In this document: in pieces, positions 51,765 to 60,524 of the stretch | How the letters are laid out: every line of letters starts with the position of its first letter | Position numbering within the stretch: position 1 is the first letter of the stretch | Assembly (NCBI GenBank): GCA_904377855.1 | Contig: CAJFGS010000010.1 | Location: forward strand, 1,895 to 65,894 | Direction: 5' to 3' | From: Candidatus Avimonas merdigallinarum | GTDB taxonomy: Bacteria > Bacillota > Clostridia > Oscillospirales > Acutalibacteraceae | DNA: 64,000 bases | Notes under the pieces: generated by a model | The model's database searches: none | The model's input: the letters and a program-made list of their open reading frames with translations, nothing else | Told to the model about the DNA's origin: nothing | Translations under genes and position numbers: made by a program

Positions 51765-53869
51765 ACATTGTATTAGCCAAATCCGCCGGTTTCTGCTTTG
51801 GCGTGAACAAGGCAGTCCGTACGGTTTACGAATTGTTGGAAAATGGGCAGTCGGTCTGTACGCTGGGGCCAATTATCCACAACCCGCAGGTGGTGGATTC
51901 CCTGGCGGCGCGGGGGGTTACCATTGTGCCCTCCCCCGAAGAAACGCCGGAAGGCTCGGTACTGGTGATTCGCTCCCACGGGGTGCCGCGCTCGGTGTAC
52001 GAGGAATTGGATCGGCTCGGCATGACCTATTGCGACGCTACCTGCCCGTTTGTAGCGAAAATCCACCGCATTGTGGCGGTGAAGTCTGCGCAGGGGGCGG
52101 CGGTGATTATCGCCGGCAACGAAGGGCACCCAGAAGTGGTCGGGATCCGCGGCCATTGCCTAGGACCGGTTTTTGTGATTTCTGCATCAGAAGATTTGCA
52201 AAAATTGGAGGAGAAAAAGGCGATTCCCACAAATGTGCCGGTCGTCATGGTGGCGCAGACAACGTTTAATATGAATATTTGGGAAAAATGCTCGGAAATC
52301 GCAAAAAAACTCTATACAAACCTCGAAATTTTTGATACAATATGTAATGCGACTTCTGAGAGGCAAAAAGAAGCCATTGCGCTGTCGCAAAAAAGCGATA
52401 TCATGGTGATTGTCGGCGGGCGTCAAAGTTCCAATACCGCGAAGCTTCGCGACGTATGTTCCCGGTACTGCCCAACGGTGCTGATCGAAACGGCGGACGA
52501 GCTTTCAGCCGCAATGTTTCGGGACATGCATTCCATTGGCGTGACCGCTGGGGCATCGACTCCCGCCGATATTATAAAGGAGGTACTTTCAACCATGTCC
52601 GAAATTGTCAACAACACTGAAAACGAAGTCAAAGAAGCAGAAACCGTCGTGGCGGAGGAAACCGCTGCGGAAGCCGTACCGGCCGCTGAGGCGGAAGCTG
52701 AAAAAGCGGCGGAGCCGGCTGAGGAGGCTGCTCCTGCGAAATCGTTTGACGAAATGAGTTTTGAGGAGGCGCTGGAGGCGTCGCTGAAGAACCTGAGTAC
52801 GGATGAAAGGGTACACGGCGTGGTTGTCGGTATTGCGCCCAATGAGGTGCAGGTAGAAGTCGTTGGCCGCAAGCAGACCGGATACATCCCGGTTGACGAA
52901 CTGTCCGCTACGCCGAACGTGAATCCGGCCGACGTCGTAAAAGTAGGGGATGAGTTGGAACTGCTCATCATGCGCACCAACGATCAGGAAGGTACCATTA
53001 TGCTTTCCAAAAAGCGTGTGGATGCCATGAAGGGCTGGGATAAGGTCGTCGAGGCGGAAGAAAGCGGCGAAGTCCTGACCGGCGTGGTGACCGACGTGAT
53101 TAAGGGCGGGATTCTGGCTGTGACCAACGGCGTCCGTGTCTTTATCCCGGCTTCGCAGGCGTCCCTGACCCGTATGGAGGATCTTTCTCCGCTGAAGGGA
53201 CAGGAAGTTCGCTTTAAGATCATTGAGACCAATAAGAGCCGCCGCCGCGCGGTTGGTTCTATCCGCCAGGTTGCCCGCGACGAGCGCAAGGAAAAAGAAG
53301 CGGCTTTCTGGGCGCAGGCGGAAGTCGGCCAGAAGTACACCGGCGTTGTCAAGTCCCTGACCTCTTACGGAGCGTTTGTCGATTTGGGCGGGGTAGACGG
53401 CATGATTCACATCTCCGAACTTTCCTGGAAGCGTATCAAGCATCCGTCGGAAGTGGTCAATGTCGGTGATACGGTGGAAGTGTATATCAAGGACCTGGAT
53501 ACGGAGAAGCACAAGATTTCCCTTGGTTACCGCAAGGCAGAAGACAATCCGTGGGAGATTTTCAAGGCGAATTATCCCATCGGCTCCGTGGTTACCGCAA
53601 AGATTGTCGGCATGACGACCTTCGGTGCTTTTGCGCAGATTATCCCGGGGATCGACGGCCTCATTCATATTTCCCAGATTGCGGATCGCCGCATTGACAA
53701 GCCGCAGGATGAATTGGAGATGGGGCAGGAAGTGCGGGTTAAGATTACGAACGTCGATTATGAGCATAAGAGAATCAGCCTCTCTATCCGTGCTTTGCTG
53801 GAAGAATCCGAGAAAGATGAAGCAGCCGATACAGAGGCGGTTTCGGAAGAAGTTCCCAGCGAAGAGTAA
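51761..53869 (+). CDS. ispH-rpsA: IspH reductase fused to ribosomal S1-type protein
   Basis: Residues 1-285 are 4-hydroxy-3-methylbut-2-enyl diphosphate reductase, the last MEP enzyme: the three Fe-S cysteines are in AGFCFGVNKAV, YCDATCPFV and TICNATSERQ, with IRSHGVPRSVYEE and VGGRQSSNTAKL. An Ala/Glu-rich linker (about 285-345) follows. Residues about 350-690 hold four S1 RNA-binding repeats (GVVVGIAPNEVQV, GVVTDVIKGGILA, GVVKSLTSYGAFVDLGG, AKIVGMTTFGAFAQI) and an acidic tail. The IspH-S1 fusion is known across Clostridia. The start is TTG with AGGAGGAG upstream. Confidence 0.96.
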   Translation: MNIVLAKSAGFCFGVNKAVRTVYELLENGQSVCTLGPIIHNPQVVDSLAARGVTIVPSPEETPEGSVLVIRSHGVPRSVYEELDRLGMTYCDATCPFVAKIHRIVAVKSAQGAAVIIAGNEGHPEVVGIRGHCLGPVFVISASEDLQKLEEKKAIPTNVPVVMVAQTTFNMNIWEKCSEIAKKLYTNLEIFDTICNATSERQKEAIALSQKSDIMVIVGGRQSSNTAKLRDVCSRYCPTVLIETADELSAAMFRDMHSIGVTAGASTPADIIKEVLSTMSEIVNNTENEVKEAETVVAEETAAEAVPAAEAEAEKAAEPAEEAAPAKSFDEMSFEEALEASLKNLSTDERVHGVVVGIAPNEVQVEVVGRKQTGYIPVDELSATPNVNPADVVKVGDELELLIMRTNDQEGTIMLSKKRVDAMKGWDKVVEAEESGEVLTGVVTDVIKGGILAVTNGVRVFIPASQASLTRMEDLSPLKGQEVRFKIIETNKSRRRAVGSIRQVARDERKEKEAAFWAQAEVGQKYTGVVKSLTSYGAFVDLGGVDGMIHISELSWKRIKHPSEVVNVGDTVEVYIKDLDTEKHKISLGYRKAEDNPWEIFKANYPIGSVVTAKIVGMTTFGAFAQIIPGIDGLIHISQIADRRIDKPQDELEMGQEVRVKITNVDYEHKRISLSIRALLEESEKDEAADTEAVSEEVPSEE
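52576..52597 (+). promoter_or_regulatory. Internal ribosome-binding site before the S1 part
   Basis: AAAGGAGG at 52576-52583 is 11 bases before an ATG (52595) that is in frame as residue 279 of the fusion, right where the linker starts. This would allow the S1 protein to be made alone. Confidence 0.6.
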
Positions 53870-53886
53870 TCCCTGACAGCCTGTGT

Positions 53887-53917
53887 AACGGCCGCATCCA
53901 TTTCGGATGCGGCCGTT
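53887..53917 (+). terminator. Hairpin after ispH-rpsA
   Basis: A perfect 13-bp GC-rich stem (53887-53899 with 53905-53917); the T tail is weak. Confidence 0.65.
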
Positions 53918-53958
53918 GTTCACAAATTATTGTTTATCGAGGGATTTGCCGCATTCCC

Positions 53959-53987
53959 TTGCTGAGCAGCCGAAAGAATGATATACT
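53959..53987 (+). promoter_or_regulatory. Promoter of the 54111 gene
   Basis: TTGCTG, 17 bases, TATACT, about 120 bases before the ATG. Confidence 0.55.
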
Positions 53988-54110
53988 GTGATTAATTATT
54001 CCGTTTGTGATTGATGGGGCGATGGGGCTATCCTTAGCAGAATGCAAGGAGGCCCAAAAGTCCAGCGGAATTGCCCGGAAGAGCGGAGACCAAGACAAAG
54101 GAGAAGCGTT

Positions 54111-55019
54111 ATGGCGGAACAGCCCAATTTGCGGATAGCGAACCTGAAAATCGCGGTGAATGTTTTTCTCCGCACGATTTTTTCGGCCATTCTTGCGATT
54201 ATCGTTTATATGTCCTTGATTATCATTGGCAACGGCTTTTTTACCCAAACCGTCGGCGAACGTCTGGTCGAATATGACGAGGCTGCAGGGACGACAACAA
54301 TCCTATCTGAAATTTACTATTCCAACACCACAACGACAATTTCGACCACGCAGACTACCGCAGGTTCTACGACTCCCGCTTCAGGCGATGCTTCCACCGC
54401 CACAGGCAGCGCGGGAGGAACGGATTCGACAGCAGCCGGAGGCGCTGCCGCCGGTGAGTCGGAGTCGGATACATCGACTGGCAGTACGACCACCACGCTT
54501 CCCTCAAACCAAAGATGGGAGCCGATCCGCACAGAGATCCCGGCCAGTACAGAGACAGCGCTGAATGTTATTTCGCAGATTCTGATGCTGCTTCTGCTGG
54601 TTTCTCTGCCTTATTCCAAACTTTGGATGCTGGGAGATCGGGACAGCAATGCTGTACAGTTTGGTCACATAGCGGAAGATAAGCTCCGCGGTCTGAAAAT
54701 TGGCGCGATGGCGGGAGTCCCCTACTTTATCCTGTATATTTTGCTCTTTTTGAGCAAATTGGGACTTCTTTTCCCGAATTTTATTTTTGTATATCGTTTG
54801 ACCAATCTGACGTTCCTGCCGACGTTCAATGAGCTTATCGGAGCATCTGTAAGGACGACTGTCGACGTATCCTGGTTCGCTATGTTCATCCTTTTGTTGA
54901 CCGTATTGGTGGTCCCCTTCGTCTGTTGGCTGGCGTATCTGCTTGGTTATAAGCATATTTCCCTGTCGGAAAAGTTCATTTACGTCAATCCCAAAAAGAA
55001 AAAGAAGAGACGCCGCTGA
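54111..55019 (+). CDS. Membrane protein with Ser/Thr-rich extracellular loop
   Basis: The 302-residue protein has an N-terminal membrane helix (about 18-42), an extracytoplasmic loop of about 125 residues dominated by Thr, Ser, Gly and Ala (from about 65 to 135), and three more helices (about 150-170, 195-220 and 245-275), then a Lys/Arg tail. The low-complexity loop resembles a glycosylated or wall-spanning linker. ATG 54111 follows AAAGGAG. No domain is recognised. It lies between ispH-rpsA and cwlD with its own promoter. Confidence 0.72.
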   Translation: MAEQPNLRIANLKIAVNVFLRTIFSAILAIIVYMSLIIIGNGFFTQTVGERLVEYDEAAGTTTILSEIYYSNTTTTISTTQTTAGSTTPASGDASTATGSAGGTDSTAAGGAAAGESESDTSTGSTTTTLPSNQRWEPIRTEIPASTETALNVISQILMLLLLVSLPYSKLWMLGDRDSNAVQFGHIAEDKLRGLKIGAMAGVPYFILYILLFLSKLGLLFPNFIFVYRLTNLTFLPTFNELIGASVRTTVDVSWFAMFILLLTVLVVPFVCWLAYLLGYKHISLSEKFIYVNPKKKKKRRR

Positions 55020-55072
55020 TTCAGCGTGTATGATTTTGCCACCCCGTTCATACGTTGTACGGGGTGGTATCT

Positions 55073-55792
55073 TTGAAAAGACGAATTGCACGAGAACCCA
55101 TTTTGAAGCTTCTTCTAGTGGTGTGTTGTATTCTGGCGGCTATTTATATGGCGGTACATATCGCTCGGCTGGCGGCTTCCCCTAGTTTTAAAAGCACCGG
55201 AGGGATGCTGGGGGAAAGCGTTATCCTTATTGATCCTGGCCATGGTGGGATGGACGGAGGCGCGTCGGCGGCGGATGGGACGCTGGAAAAGGATATCAAT
55301 TTGGAAATTGCGCTCCCGCTCGCGGATATGCTCCGTTTTTTAGGATATTCCGTGGAGATGACCCGCAATACCGATTGCTCTATCCACGATTCTGACGCGT
55401 CGACCATCAAGGAGCAGAAGGTCAGCGATTTAAAAAACCGGCTGGAAATGGTCAATAACAGCCGCCTGACCATCAGCATCCACGAGAATTTTTTCTCTCA
55501 AACGCAGTATTCCGGTACGCAGATTTTTTATGGAGCGGGTAGTGCGGAAAGCGCTTTGGCCGCGGATTCAGTCAGGGAGTCGGTCATCCGCCTCCTGCAG
55601 CCGGACAATACCCGGGAGTTGAAAAAGGGAACCAAGGATATTTATCTTTTGCACAATGCCAAAGCTCCGATTATCCTGGTGGAATGCGGCTTCCTTTCCA
55701 ATGCATCGGATTTGCAGAAGCTGAAGGATCCCAGCTATCAGCAGAGCATGGCCTATGCGATTGCTTGCGGCCTGTTGGAGTATGAAAAGTAG
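55073..55792 (+). CDS. cwlD: N-acetylmuramoyl-L-alanine amidase CwlD
   Basis: CwlD removes stem peptides so that muramic delta-lactam can form in the spore cortex. The amidase_3 motifs are DPGHGGMDGGA (zinc His), the Glu in KDINLEIALPLADML, SIHENFF (zinc His) and VECGFLSNASD (catalytic Glu). An N-terminal membrane segment (LLLVVCCILAAIYMAVHIA) is present. TTG 55073 has GGGGTGG upstream; that site lies in a small hairpin (55041-55047 with 55059-55065). 239 residues. Confidence 0.9.
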   Translation: MKRRIAREPILKLLLVVCCILAAIYMAVHIARLAASPSFKSTGGMLGESVILIDPGHGGMDGGASAADGTLEKDINLEIALPLADMLRFLGYSVEMTRNTDCSIHDSDASTIKEQKVSDLKNRLEMVNNSRLTISIHENFFSQTQYSGTQIFYGAGSAESALAADSVRESVIRLLQPDNTRELKKGTKDIYLLHNAKAPIILVECGFLSNASDLQKLKDPSYQQSMAYAIACGLLEYEK

Positions 55793-55819
55793 GAAAAGTA
55801 AAGAAAAGGAATGACGGCG

Positions 55820-57181
55820 ATGCCTGCCAAAAGCAAAACAGTATACCTGTGTTCACAATGCGGGTTTGAATCCCCCAAATGGTATGGAAAGTGCCCCTCC
55901 TGCGGGGAATGGAATACCTTAAATGAGGAATTCCGCGTTCCGGAAAAAGCGGCCTCTGCGGAGAGAAGGGGTGCTTCCGCAAGCATTTCCTCAAAAATCG
56001 GGGATATCAGCCCCACCGGGGAAAAGCGTTACAAAACCGGGCTGAAAGAGCTGGATCGCGTCCTGGGCGGCGGGATTGTCCACGGGGCCTTGATGCTGAT
56101 AGGCGGCGATCCCGGTATTGGAAAATCCACCCTGCTGCTCCAGATCTGCCAGCACCTGGGGAAGGCGCTGAAAATACTGTACGTATCCGGCGAAGAGTCT
56201 GCCCGGCAGATTAAGCTGCGTGCAGATCGCCTGCAGGTTCACAGCGATAACCTGTATGTCCTTTGTGAAACCGACATGGAGACGGTACTGGAGCATTTTC
56301 GCTCGGACGCCCCGGATCTTGTGATCATCGACTCCATTCAGACCATGAATCTGGCCGGCGTCGCCTCCTCCTCCGGCAGCGTTGCCCAGGTGAGGGAGTG
56401 TACCAATGCGATTATGCATGTGGCGAAAGGCGCCGACATCCCCGTATTTATTGTCGGGCATGTCAACAAAGACGGGGCGATCGCCGGCCCTAAGGTGATG
56501 GAGCATATCGTGGACTGCGTCCTTCATTTTGAGGGGGACCGGAACACCAGCTACCGTATCCTCCGCTGCGTGAAGAACCGGTATGGTTCCACCAATGAAA
56601 TCGGCGTTTTTGAGATGCGGGATCAGGGGCTCCGGGAAGTGGAAAACGCTTCGAAGATGCTGCTGGATGGACGGCCAACCAATGTCAGCGGCACCTGCGT
56701 CGCCTGTATTATGGAAGGGACGCGGCCGTTGCTGGCGGAAGTGCAGGGGCTAGTGTCGCCCACCGGCTTCGGCAACCCCCGCCGGATGGCGACCGGCTTT
56801 GACTACAACCGGCTTTCCCTGCTGCTGGCGGTGCTGGAAAAACGGGGCGGGTATTATTTCTCAAACCTGGACGCCTATGTCAACGTCGTGGGCGGCCTGC
56901 GTTTGGACGAACCGGCCGCAGATCTGCCGGTGGCGCTCTCCTTGATTTCCAGCTTGAAAGATAAAGCGCTCGGCGACGACGTTGTCGCGTTTGGGGAGAT
57001 CGGCCTGGCGGGGGAAATCCGATCGGTTACCAATGCGGAAAACCGCATCAATGAAGCGGTGCGTATGGGGTTTCAAAAAATCGTGCTTCCATATCACAAC
57101 CTGCGGACTCTGCCAAAGCGGGACGGTGTAAAATTGATCGGCGTAAAAATGCTGCGGGATGCCTATGAGGCGCTCGGGTAG
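55820..57181 (+). CDS. radA: DNA repair protein RadA
   Basis: RadA is a RecA-like branch-migration helicase. The zinc finger CSQCGFESPKWYGKCPSC is at the N-terminus, Walker A GGDPGIGKSTLLLQ near residue 95, the RadA motif KNRYGSTNE near residue 254, and a C-terminal Lon-like domain (YFSNLDAYVNVVGGLRL, AFGEIGLAGEIRSV). ATG 55820 fits the AAAGGA site better than ATG 55811. 453 residues. Confidence 0.97.
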   Translation: MPAKSKTVYLCSQCGFESPKWYGKCPSCGEWNTLNEEFRVPEKAASAERRGASASISSKIGDISPTGEKRYKTGLKELDRVLGGGIVHGALMLIGGDPGIGKSTLLLQICQHLGKALKILYVSGEESARQIKLRADRLQVHSDNLYVLCETDMETVLEHFRSDAPDLVIIDSIQTMNLAGVASSSGSVAQVRECTNAIMHVAKGADIPVFIVGHVNKDGAIAGPKVMEHIVDCVLHFEGDRNTSYRILRCVKNRYGSTNEIGVFEMRDQGLREVENASKMLLDGRPTNVSGTCVACIMEGTRPLLAEVQGLVSPTGFGNPRRMATGFDYNRLSLLLAVLEKRGGYYFSNLDAYVNVVGGLRLDEPAADLPVALSLISSLKDKALGDDVVAFGEIGLAGEIRSVTNAENRINEAVRMGFQKIVLPYHNLRTLPKRDGVKLIGVKMLRDAYEALG

Positions 57182-57233
57182 GCCGGCATTCGACTTTTAA
57201 AAACGGGAACAACGATTTCCTGTTTAAACTTTT

Positions 57234-57269
57234 AAAGAAAGCGGGCCGTAGCAACGGCCCGCTTTCTTT
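57234..57269. terminator. Terminator after radA
   Basis: A perfect 16-bp stem (57234-57249 with 57254-57269), loop of four, with A and T flanks. Confidence 0.92.
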
Positions 57270-57388
57270 GTACTATACCGTTTTGCTGCTTCCTGGCGAT
57301 TGGTGAAAAATAGCGGACATATTCCCGGCATTCCTTCACAGAATAAATGCGAGAATTTTGCTGTGCTGGAAAGGCGTGGGATGGGACT

Positions 57389-58339
57389 ATGAAAAAAACA
57401 TATGCGTTACTGTTTTCATTGACGGCGGCGGCCATTGCAGGAATCCTTCTGGCAAAACCGCTTCTCCAAAAATCGGCGCTTCCCGTCTCGGTTTACATGG
57501 TGGAAGCGCGTTCTGCGGAGGATACAGTTACCTGCACCGGCCGTATCGAGGCGGCAGACAGTGAAGAAGTGTATGTGGAGATGCCATGCATTGCGGAGGA
57601 TGTCTTGGTAAAAGCCGGGGAAACAATAAAAAAGGGGGATCCCCTGTTTACCGTGGATGTCAATGCAACCAGAGAGGTCATCGCCGCCTCCGCAGGGATT
57701 TCCCCTTCTTTGGTCCCGGAACAGCAAATTGTGAAAAGCGTGACCGCGCCAATCGCTGGGATGGTCCGCGCTTTGAACGTGGCGGAAGGGGAGACAATTA
57801 GCACCGACAGCCCCTGCGCCGTCATTTCTTCGGGGGATACCGTCCAAGTCAAGGTAACCATCCATGAGAGTAAGCTCAAGGATATTGCCGTCGGTCAGGC
57901 CGCTACGGTCAGCGGAACCGCTTTCCGCGAAGCCGAATATGCTGGAACGCTTACCTATATTTCCCCCTCTGCGCGGCAGCAGTACTCTGGGACAAACAGC
58001 GAGACGGTGGTGGATGCGGTGATTACCCTGTCCGAATGGGACGATTCTCTAAAACCCGGCCTTTCGGCAAAGTCCAAAATTCAGATAGGCAGCGTGGAAG
58101 ACTGCTTGGTTATCCCTTACGAATATGTGCTGCAGGACGAGCGCAATCAGGAATACGTCTTTCTCTATAAAAACGGCCGTGCCGTTAAGCAGGTAATCCA
58201 GACCGGCAGGGAATGGAACGACGGCTTTGAGGTGACGCAGGGCCTGTCGGCCGGGGATCGGGTGATTCAAAATCCCTCCGACATTGTAAAGGACGGGGAA
58301 ATGGTATCGCTGGCAGGGGAGGGAAACGGGGATGCGTGA
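57389..58339 (+). CDS. HlyD/MacA-like membrane-fusion (adaptor) protein
   Basis: The 316-residue protein has an N-terminal anchor (LLFSLTAAAIAGILLA), a split biotinyl-lipoyl domain (VKAGETIKKGDPLFTVDV and VTAPIAGMVRALNVAEGETIS), a beta-barrel (VKVTIHESKLKDIAVGQAATVSG) and a membrane-proximal domain (GRAVKQVIQTGREWNDGFEVTQGLSAGDRVI). The coiled-coil hairpin is very short, about 25 residues, as in Gram-positive adaptors. It overlaps the permease gene by eight bases. It should work with an ABC exporter. Confidence 0.88.
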   Translation: MKKTYALLFSLTAAAIAGILLAKPLLQKSALPVSVYMVEARSAEDTVTCTGRIEAADSEEVYVEMPCIAEDVLVKAGETIKKGDPLFTVDVNATREVIAASAGISPSLVPEQQIVKSVTAPIAGMVRALNVAEGETISTDSPCAVISSGDTVQVKVTIHESKLKDIAVGQAATVSGTAFREAEYAGTLTYISPSARQQYSGTNSETVVDAVITLSEWDDSLKPGLSAKSKIQIGSVEDCLVIPYEYVLQDERNQEYVFLYKNGRAVKQVIQTGREWNDGFEVTQGLSAGDRVIQNPSDIVKDGEMVSLAGEGNGDA

Positions 58340-59525
58340 TATCTTGTCCTGTGCCATGAAAAGCCTGGCGAGGAAGCGGCTGCGCACCGCTCTGACCATC
58401 GGCAGCATTACCATCGGCGTTGTCCTGGTCGTCATCGTTTCCTTAATCAGCAACGCCGGGAAAACAGCGGTAAACAGCGAACTGGAGAGCCTCGGAATCA
58501 GCGGGCTGTCAATCAGCACCAACTCGTCGGCAGACGCCAATGGGGAATCCGGCATCACAGAGGAAACCCTAAACCTCATCCGCAGCACCAGCAATGTGGA
58601 AACCGCCATGCCGCTGATGATTGAATATTCTCTCACCACCCTGCGGGAAACGCAAGCCAACACGCTCATCTGCGGCATTGACGCCGGAGCGAAGCAGGCA
58701 ATTTCCCTGACACTGAAACATGGGCGGCTCATTTCCAAGGGAGATGTTCAGTCGGCCTCCTCGGTATGCGTGGTGGACGAGGCGCTGGCCGAGTCCGCTT
58801 ACGGGCGGGAAAACATCACCGGAAAAACCATCCGGCTGCAAATCGGCGGGTCCCAGGAAGAGTTTGAAATTATCGGGATCGCGGAGGCTGGAAGTACCCT
58901 GCTGCAAAGCCTGGGGGAATTTATTCCCAGCATGGTATATATTCCATATAGTACCATGCAGGCCATGACCGGATGCAGCACGTTTGATCAGGTAGCGGTT
59001 CGGGTGGACTCGGCAGCCGACGTTTCCCTGACGGAAGCGACAATTTTAAGCCGATTGGAGCGGGTTACCGATACCCATGGCTATTTCCGTACCGACAACC
59101 TTTCCACACAGAGGGACAAGCTGGGAAACCTTTTGGATATCGTCACTCTGGTGCTGACAGCCATCAGCGGCATTTCCCTGGTAGTATCCGGCCTAGGCAT
59201 TATGACGATTATGATGGTTTCGGTCAGCGAACGAACCAGAGAAATCGGAATAAAGAAAGCGATTGGCGCGTCCCGAAGCAGAATATTGTGGGAGTTTTTG
59301 ACGGAGGCGGTCGTGATTTCCCTGTTTGGCAGCCTCGTGGGGATTGCGGTCGGCAGCGGCATTGGTTTGATCGGCATGCAGGTTTTCGGCTTTTCCGTCC
59401 CCATAGCATGGACTGATTTTCTCTACCTTATCCTGTTCACCGTATGCCTGGGGGTGGTTTTCGGGGTGTACCCCGCCATTAAAGCCGCCCGTTTGAAGCC
59501 GGTGGATGCCTTAAGGCAGGAATAA
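58332..59525 (+). CDS. MacB/FtsX-type ABC transporter permease
   Basis: The 397-residue protein has one N-terminal helix (TIGSITIGVVLVVIVSLIS), an extracytoplasmic MacB core of about 230 residues, and three C-terminal helices with the FtsX motif VSERTREIGIKKAIGASR that contacts the ATPase and ends in AARLKPVDALRQE. It is the permease of a MacAB-like exporter. No ATPase gene follows; a terminator lies directly after it. Confidence 0.92.
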   Translation: MRDILSCAMKSLARKRLRTALTIGSITIGVVLVVIVSLISNAGKTAVNSELESLGISGLSISTNSSADANGESGITEETLNLIRSTSNVETAMPLMIEYSLTTLRETQANTLICGIDAGAKQAISLTLKHGRLISKGDVQSASSVCVVDEALAESAYGRENITGKTIRLQIGGSQEEFEIIGIAEAGSTLLQSLGEFIPSMVYIPYSTMQAMTGCSTFDQVAVRVDSAADVSLTEATILSRLERVTDTHGYFRTDNLSTQRDKLGNLLDIVTLVLTAISGISLVVSGLGIMTIMMVSVSERTREIGIKKAIGASRSRILWEFLTEAVVISLFGSLVGIAVGSGIGLIGMQVFGFSVPIAWTDFLYLILFTVCLGVVFGVYPAIKAARLKPVDALRQE

Positions 59526-59544
59526 CACAATTTTCAAGAAAATA

Positions 59545-59570
59545 GCGGGGATTTCTTAAGGAATCCCCGC
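59545..59570 (+). terminator. Terminator after the permease
   Basis: A 9-bp stem (59545-59553 with 59562-59570) followed by TTGAACTTTTTT. Confidence 0.75.
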
Positions 59571-59630
59571 TTGAACTTTTTTCACGCTTCTTGTAGGATA
59601 AAGGTATCATGACGGCGGGAAGGTACCTTT

Positions 59631-60437
59631 ATGGACAAGCAGAGCAAAACAAAACGGGTTTTCCCTTGGAGTTCCTTGGTGCGGATTCTTTTTACATTGG
59701 TGTCGGGAGCGCTGCTTTTTTGGTCCTGCCTCCCGCTCTGTTCCGGGGTGGTGAACGCCGGCGTGCTGATATCCATCCCCGGTTTTTCCTGCCTTTTCCT
59801 GGCCGGCCTGTTTTGGGAAAGGGTACGGCAGCTTCTGCAGCGAATCGGAAAAACACGGATAGGGCGGGTGGTTATGGCGATAGTCTTCAGCCTTCTATTT
59901 TTATTGCTGGCGCTTTTTGTCGTGGCGTCCGGGATCATGCTCCATGCTGCGGCGAAAGAACCGGAAGAAAACGCCACGGTTATCGTGCTGGGCGCTGCGA
60001 TTAACGGGGACCGCCCCAGCCGGATGCTGGCTGACCGCCTGAATACCGCTGCAAAATATCTGGAGGCGAACCCGGATTCGGTTTGTATTGTATCCGGCGG
60101 GCAGGGCAGCGACGAGATTATGCCGGAATCGGAGGTGATGTACCGTTATCTGGTAGAAAAGGGGGTGGCGCCCTCCCGCATTTATCAGGAGGACCGTTCT
60201 ACCAATACGGAGGAAAACATCCGCTATTCCCGCGAAATCATTGAAGAAGAAGGACTGAATCCACATGTCGTCATAGCGACGCAGGAATTCCATCAGTACC
60301 GTGCGCAGTCCCTAGCCAAAAAGGAGGGGCTGGCCGATGTTGGGCCGGCCACCTGCCGTACCCCGGCGCATCTTCTGGAATGCTATTGGGTGCGGGAATT
60401 CGCCGCGGTCTGCCGGCTGTGGATACTCGGCCGCTAG
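59631..60437 (+). CDS. YdcF/SanA-like DUF218 membrane protein
   Basis: The 268-residue protein has three N-terminal helices (about 16-35, 42-60 and 80-105) and a DUF218 domain with VIVLGAAINGDRPSRMLADRL, CIVSGGQGSDE, PESEVMYRYLVEKGV, DRSTNTEENIRYS and VVIATQEFHQYRA. The family is linked to envelope barrier functions, but its reaction is unknown. A possible promoter TTGAAC-17-TAGGAT starts at 59571. It is convergent with the feoB fragment. Confidence 0.88.
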   Translation: MDKQSKTKRVFPWSSLVRILFTLVSGALLFWSCLPLCSGVVNAGVLISIPGFSCLFLAGLFWERVRQLLQRIGKTRIGRVVMAIVFSLLFLLLALFVVASGIMLHAAAKEPEENATVIVLGAAINGDRPSRMLADRLNTAAKYLEANPDSVCIVSGGQGSDEIMPESEVMYRYLVEKGVAPSRIYQEDRSTNTEENIRYSREIIEEEGLNPHVVIATQEFHQYRAQSLAKKEGLADVGPATCRTPAHLLECYWVREFAAVCRLWILGR

Positions 60438-60485
60438 GCGGCTATCCAGAAGGGGGCCGCCGCCCACGGCTGATTCACGGGAAGG

Positions 60486-60511
60486 CCTTGGCAGTGTCCT
60501 CACTGCCAAGG
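60486..60511. terminator. Hairpin between the DUF218 gene and the feoB fragment
   Basis: A perfect 11-bp stem (60486-60496 with 60501-60511), loop of four, between two convergent genes. Confidence 0.65.
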
Positions 60512-60524
60512 TATTTCCTCGCTT

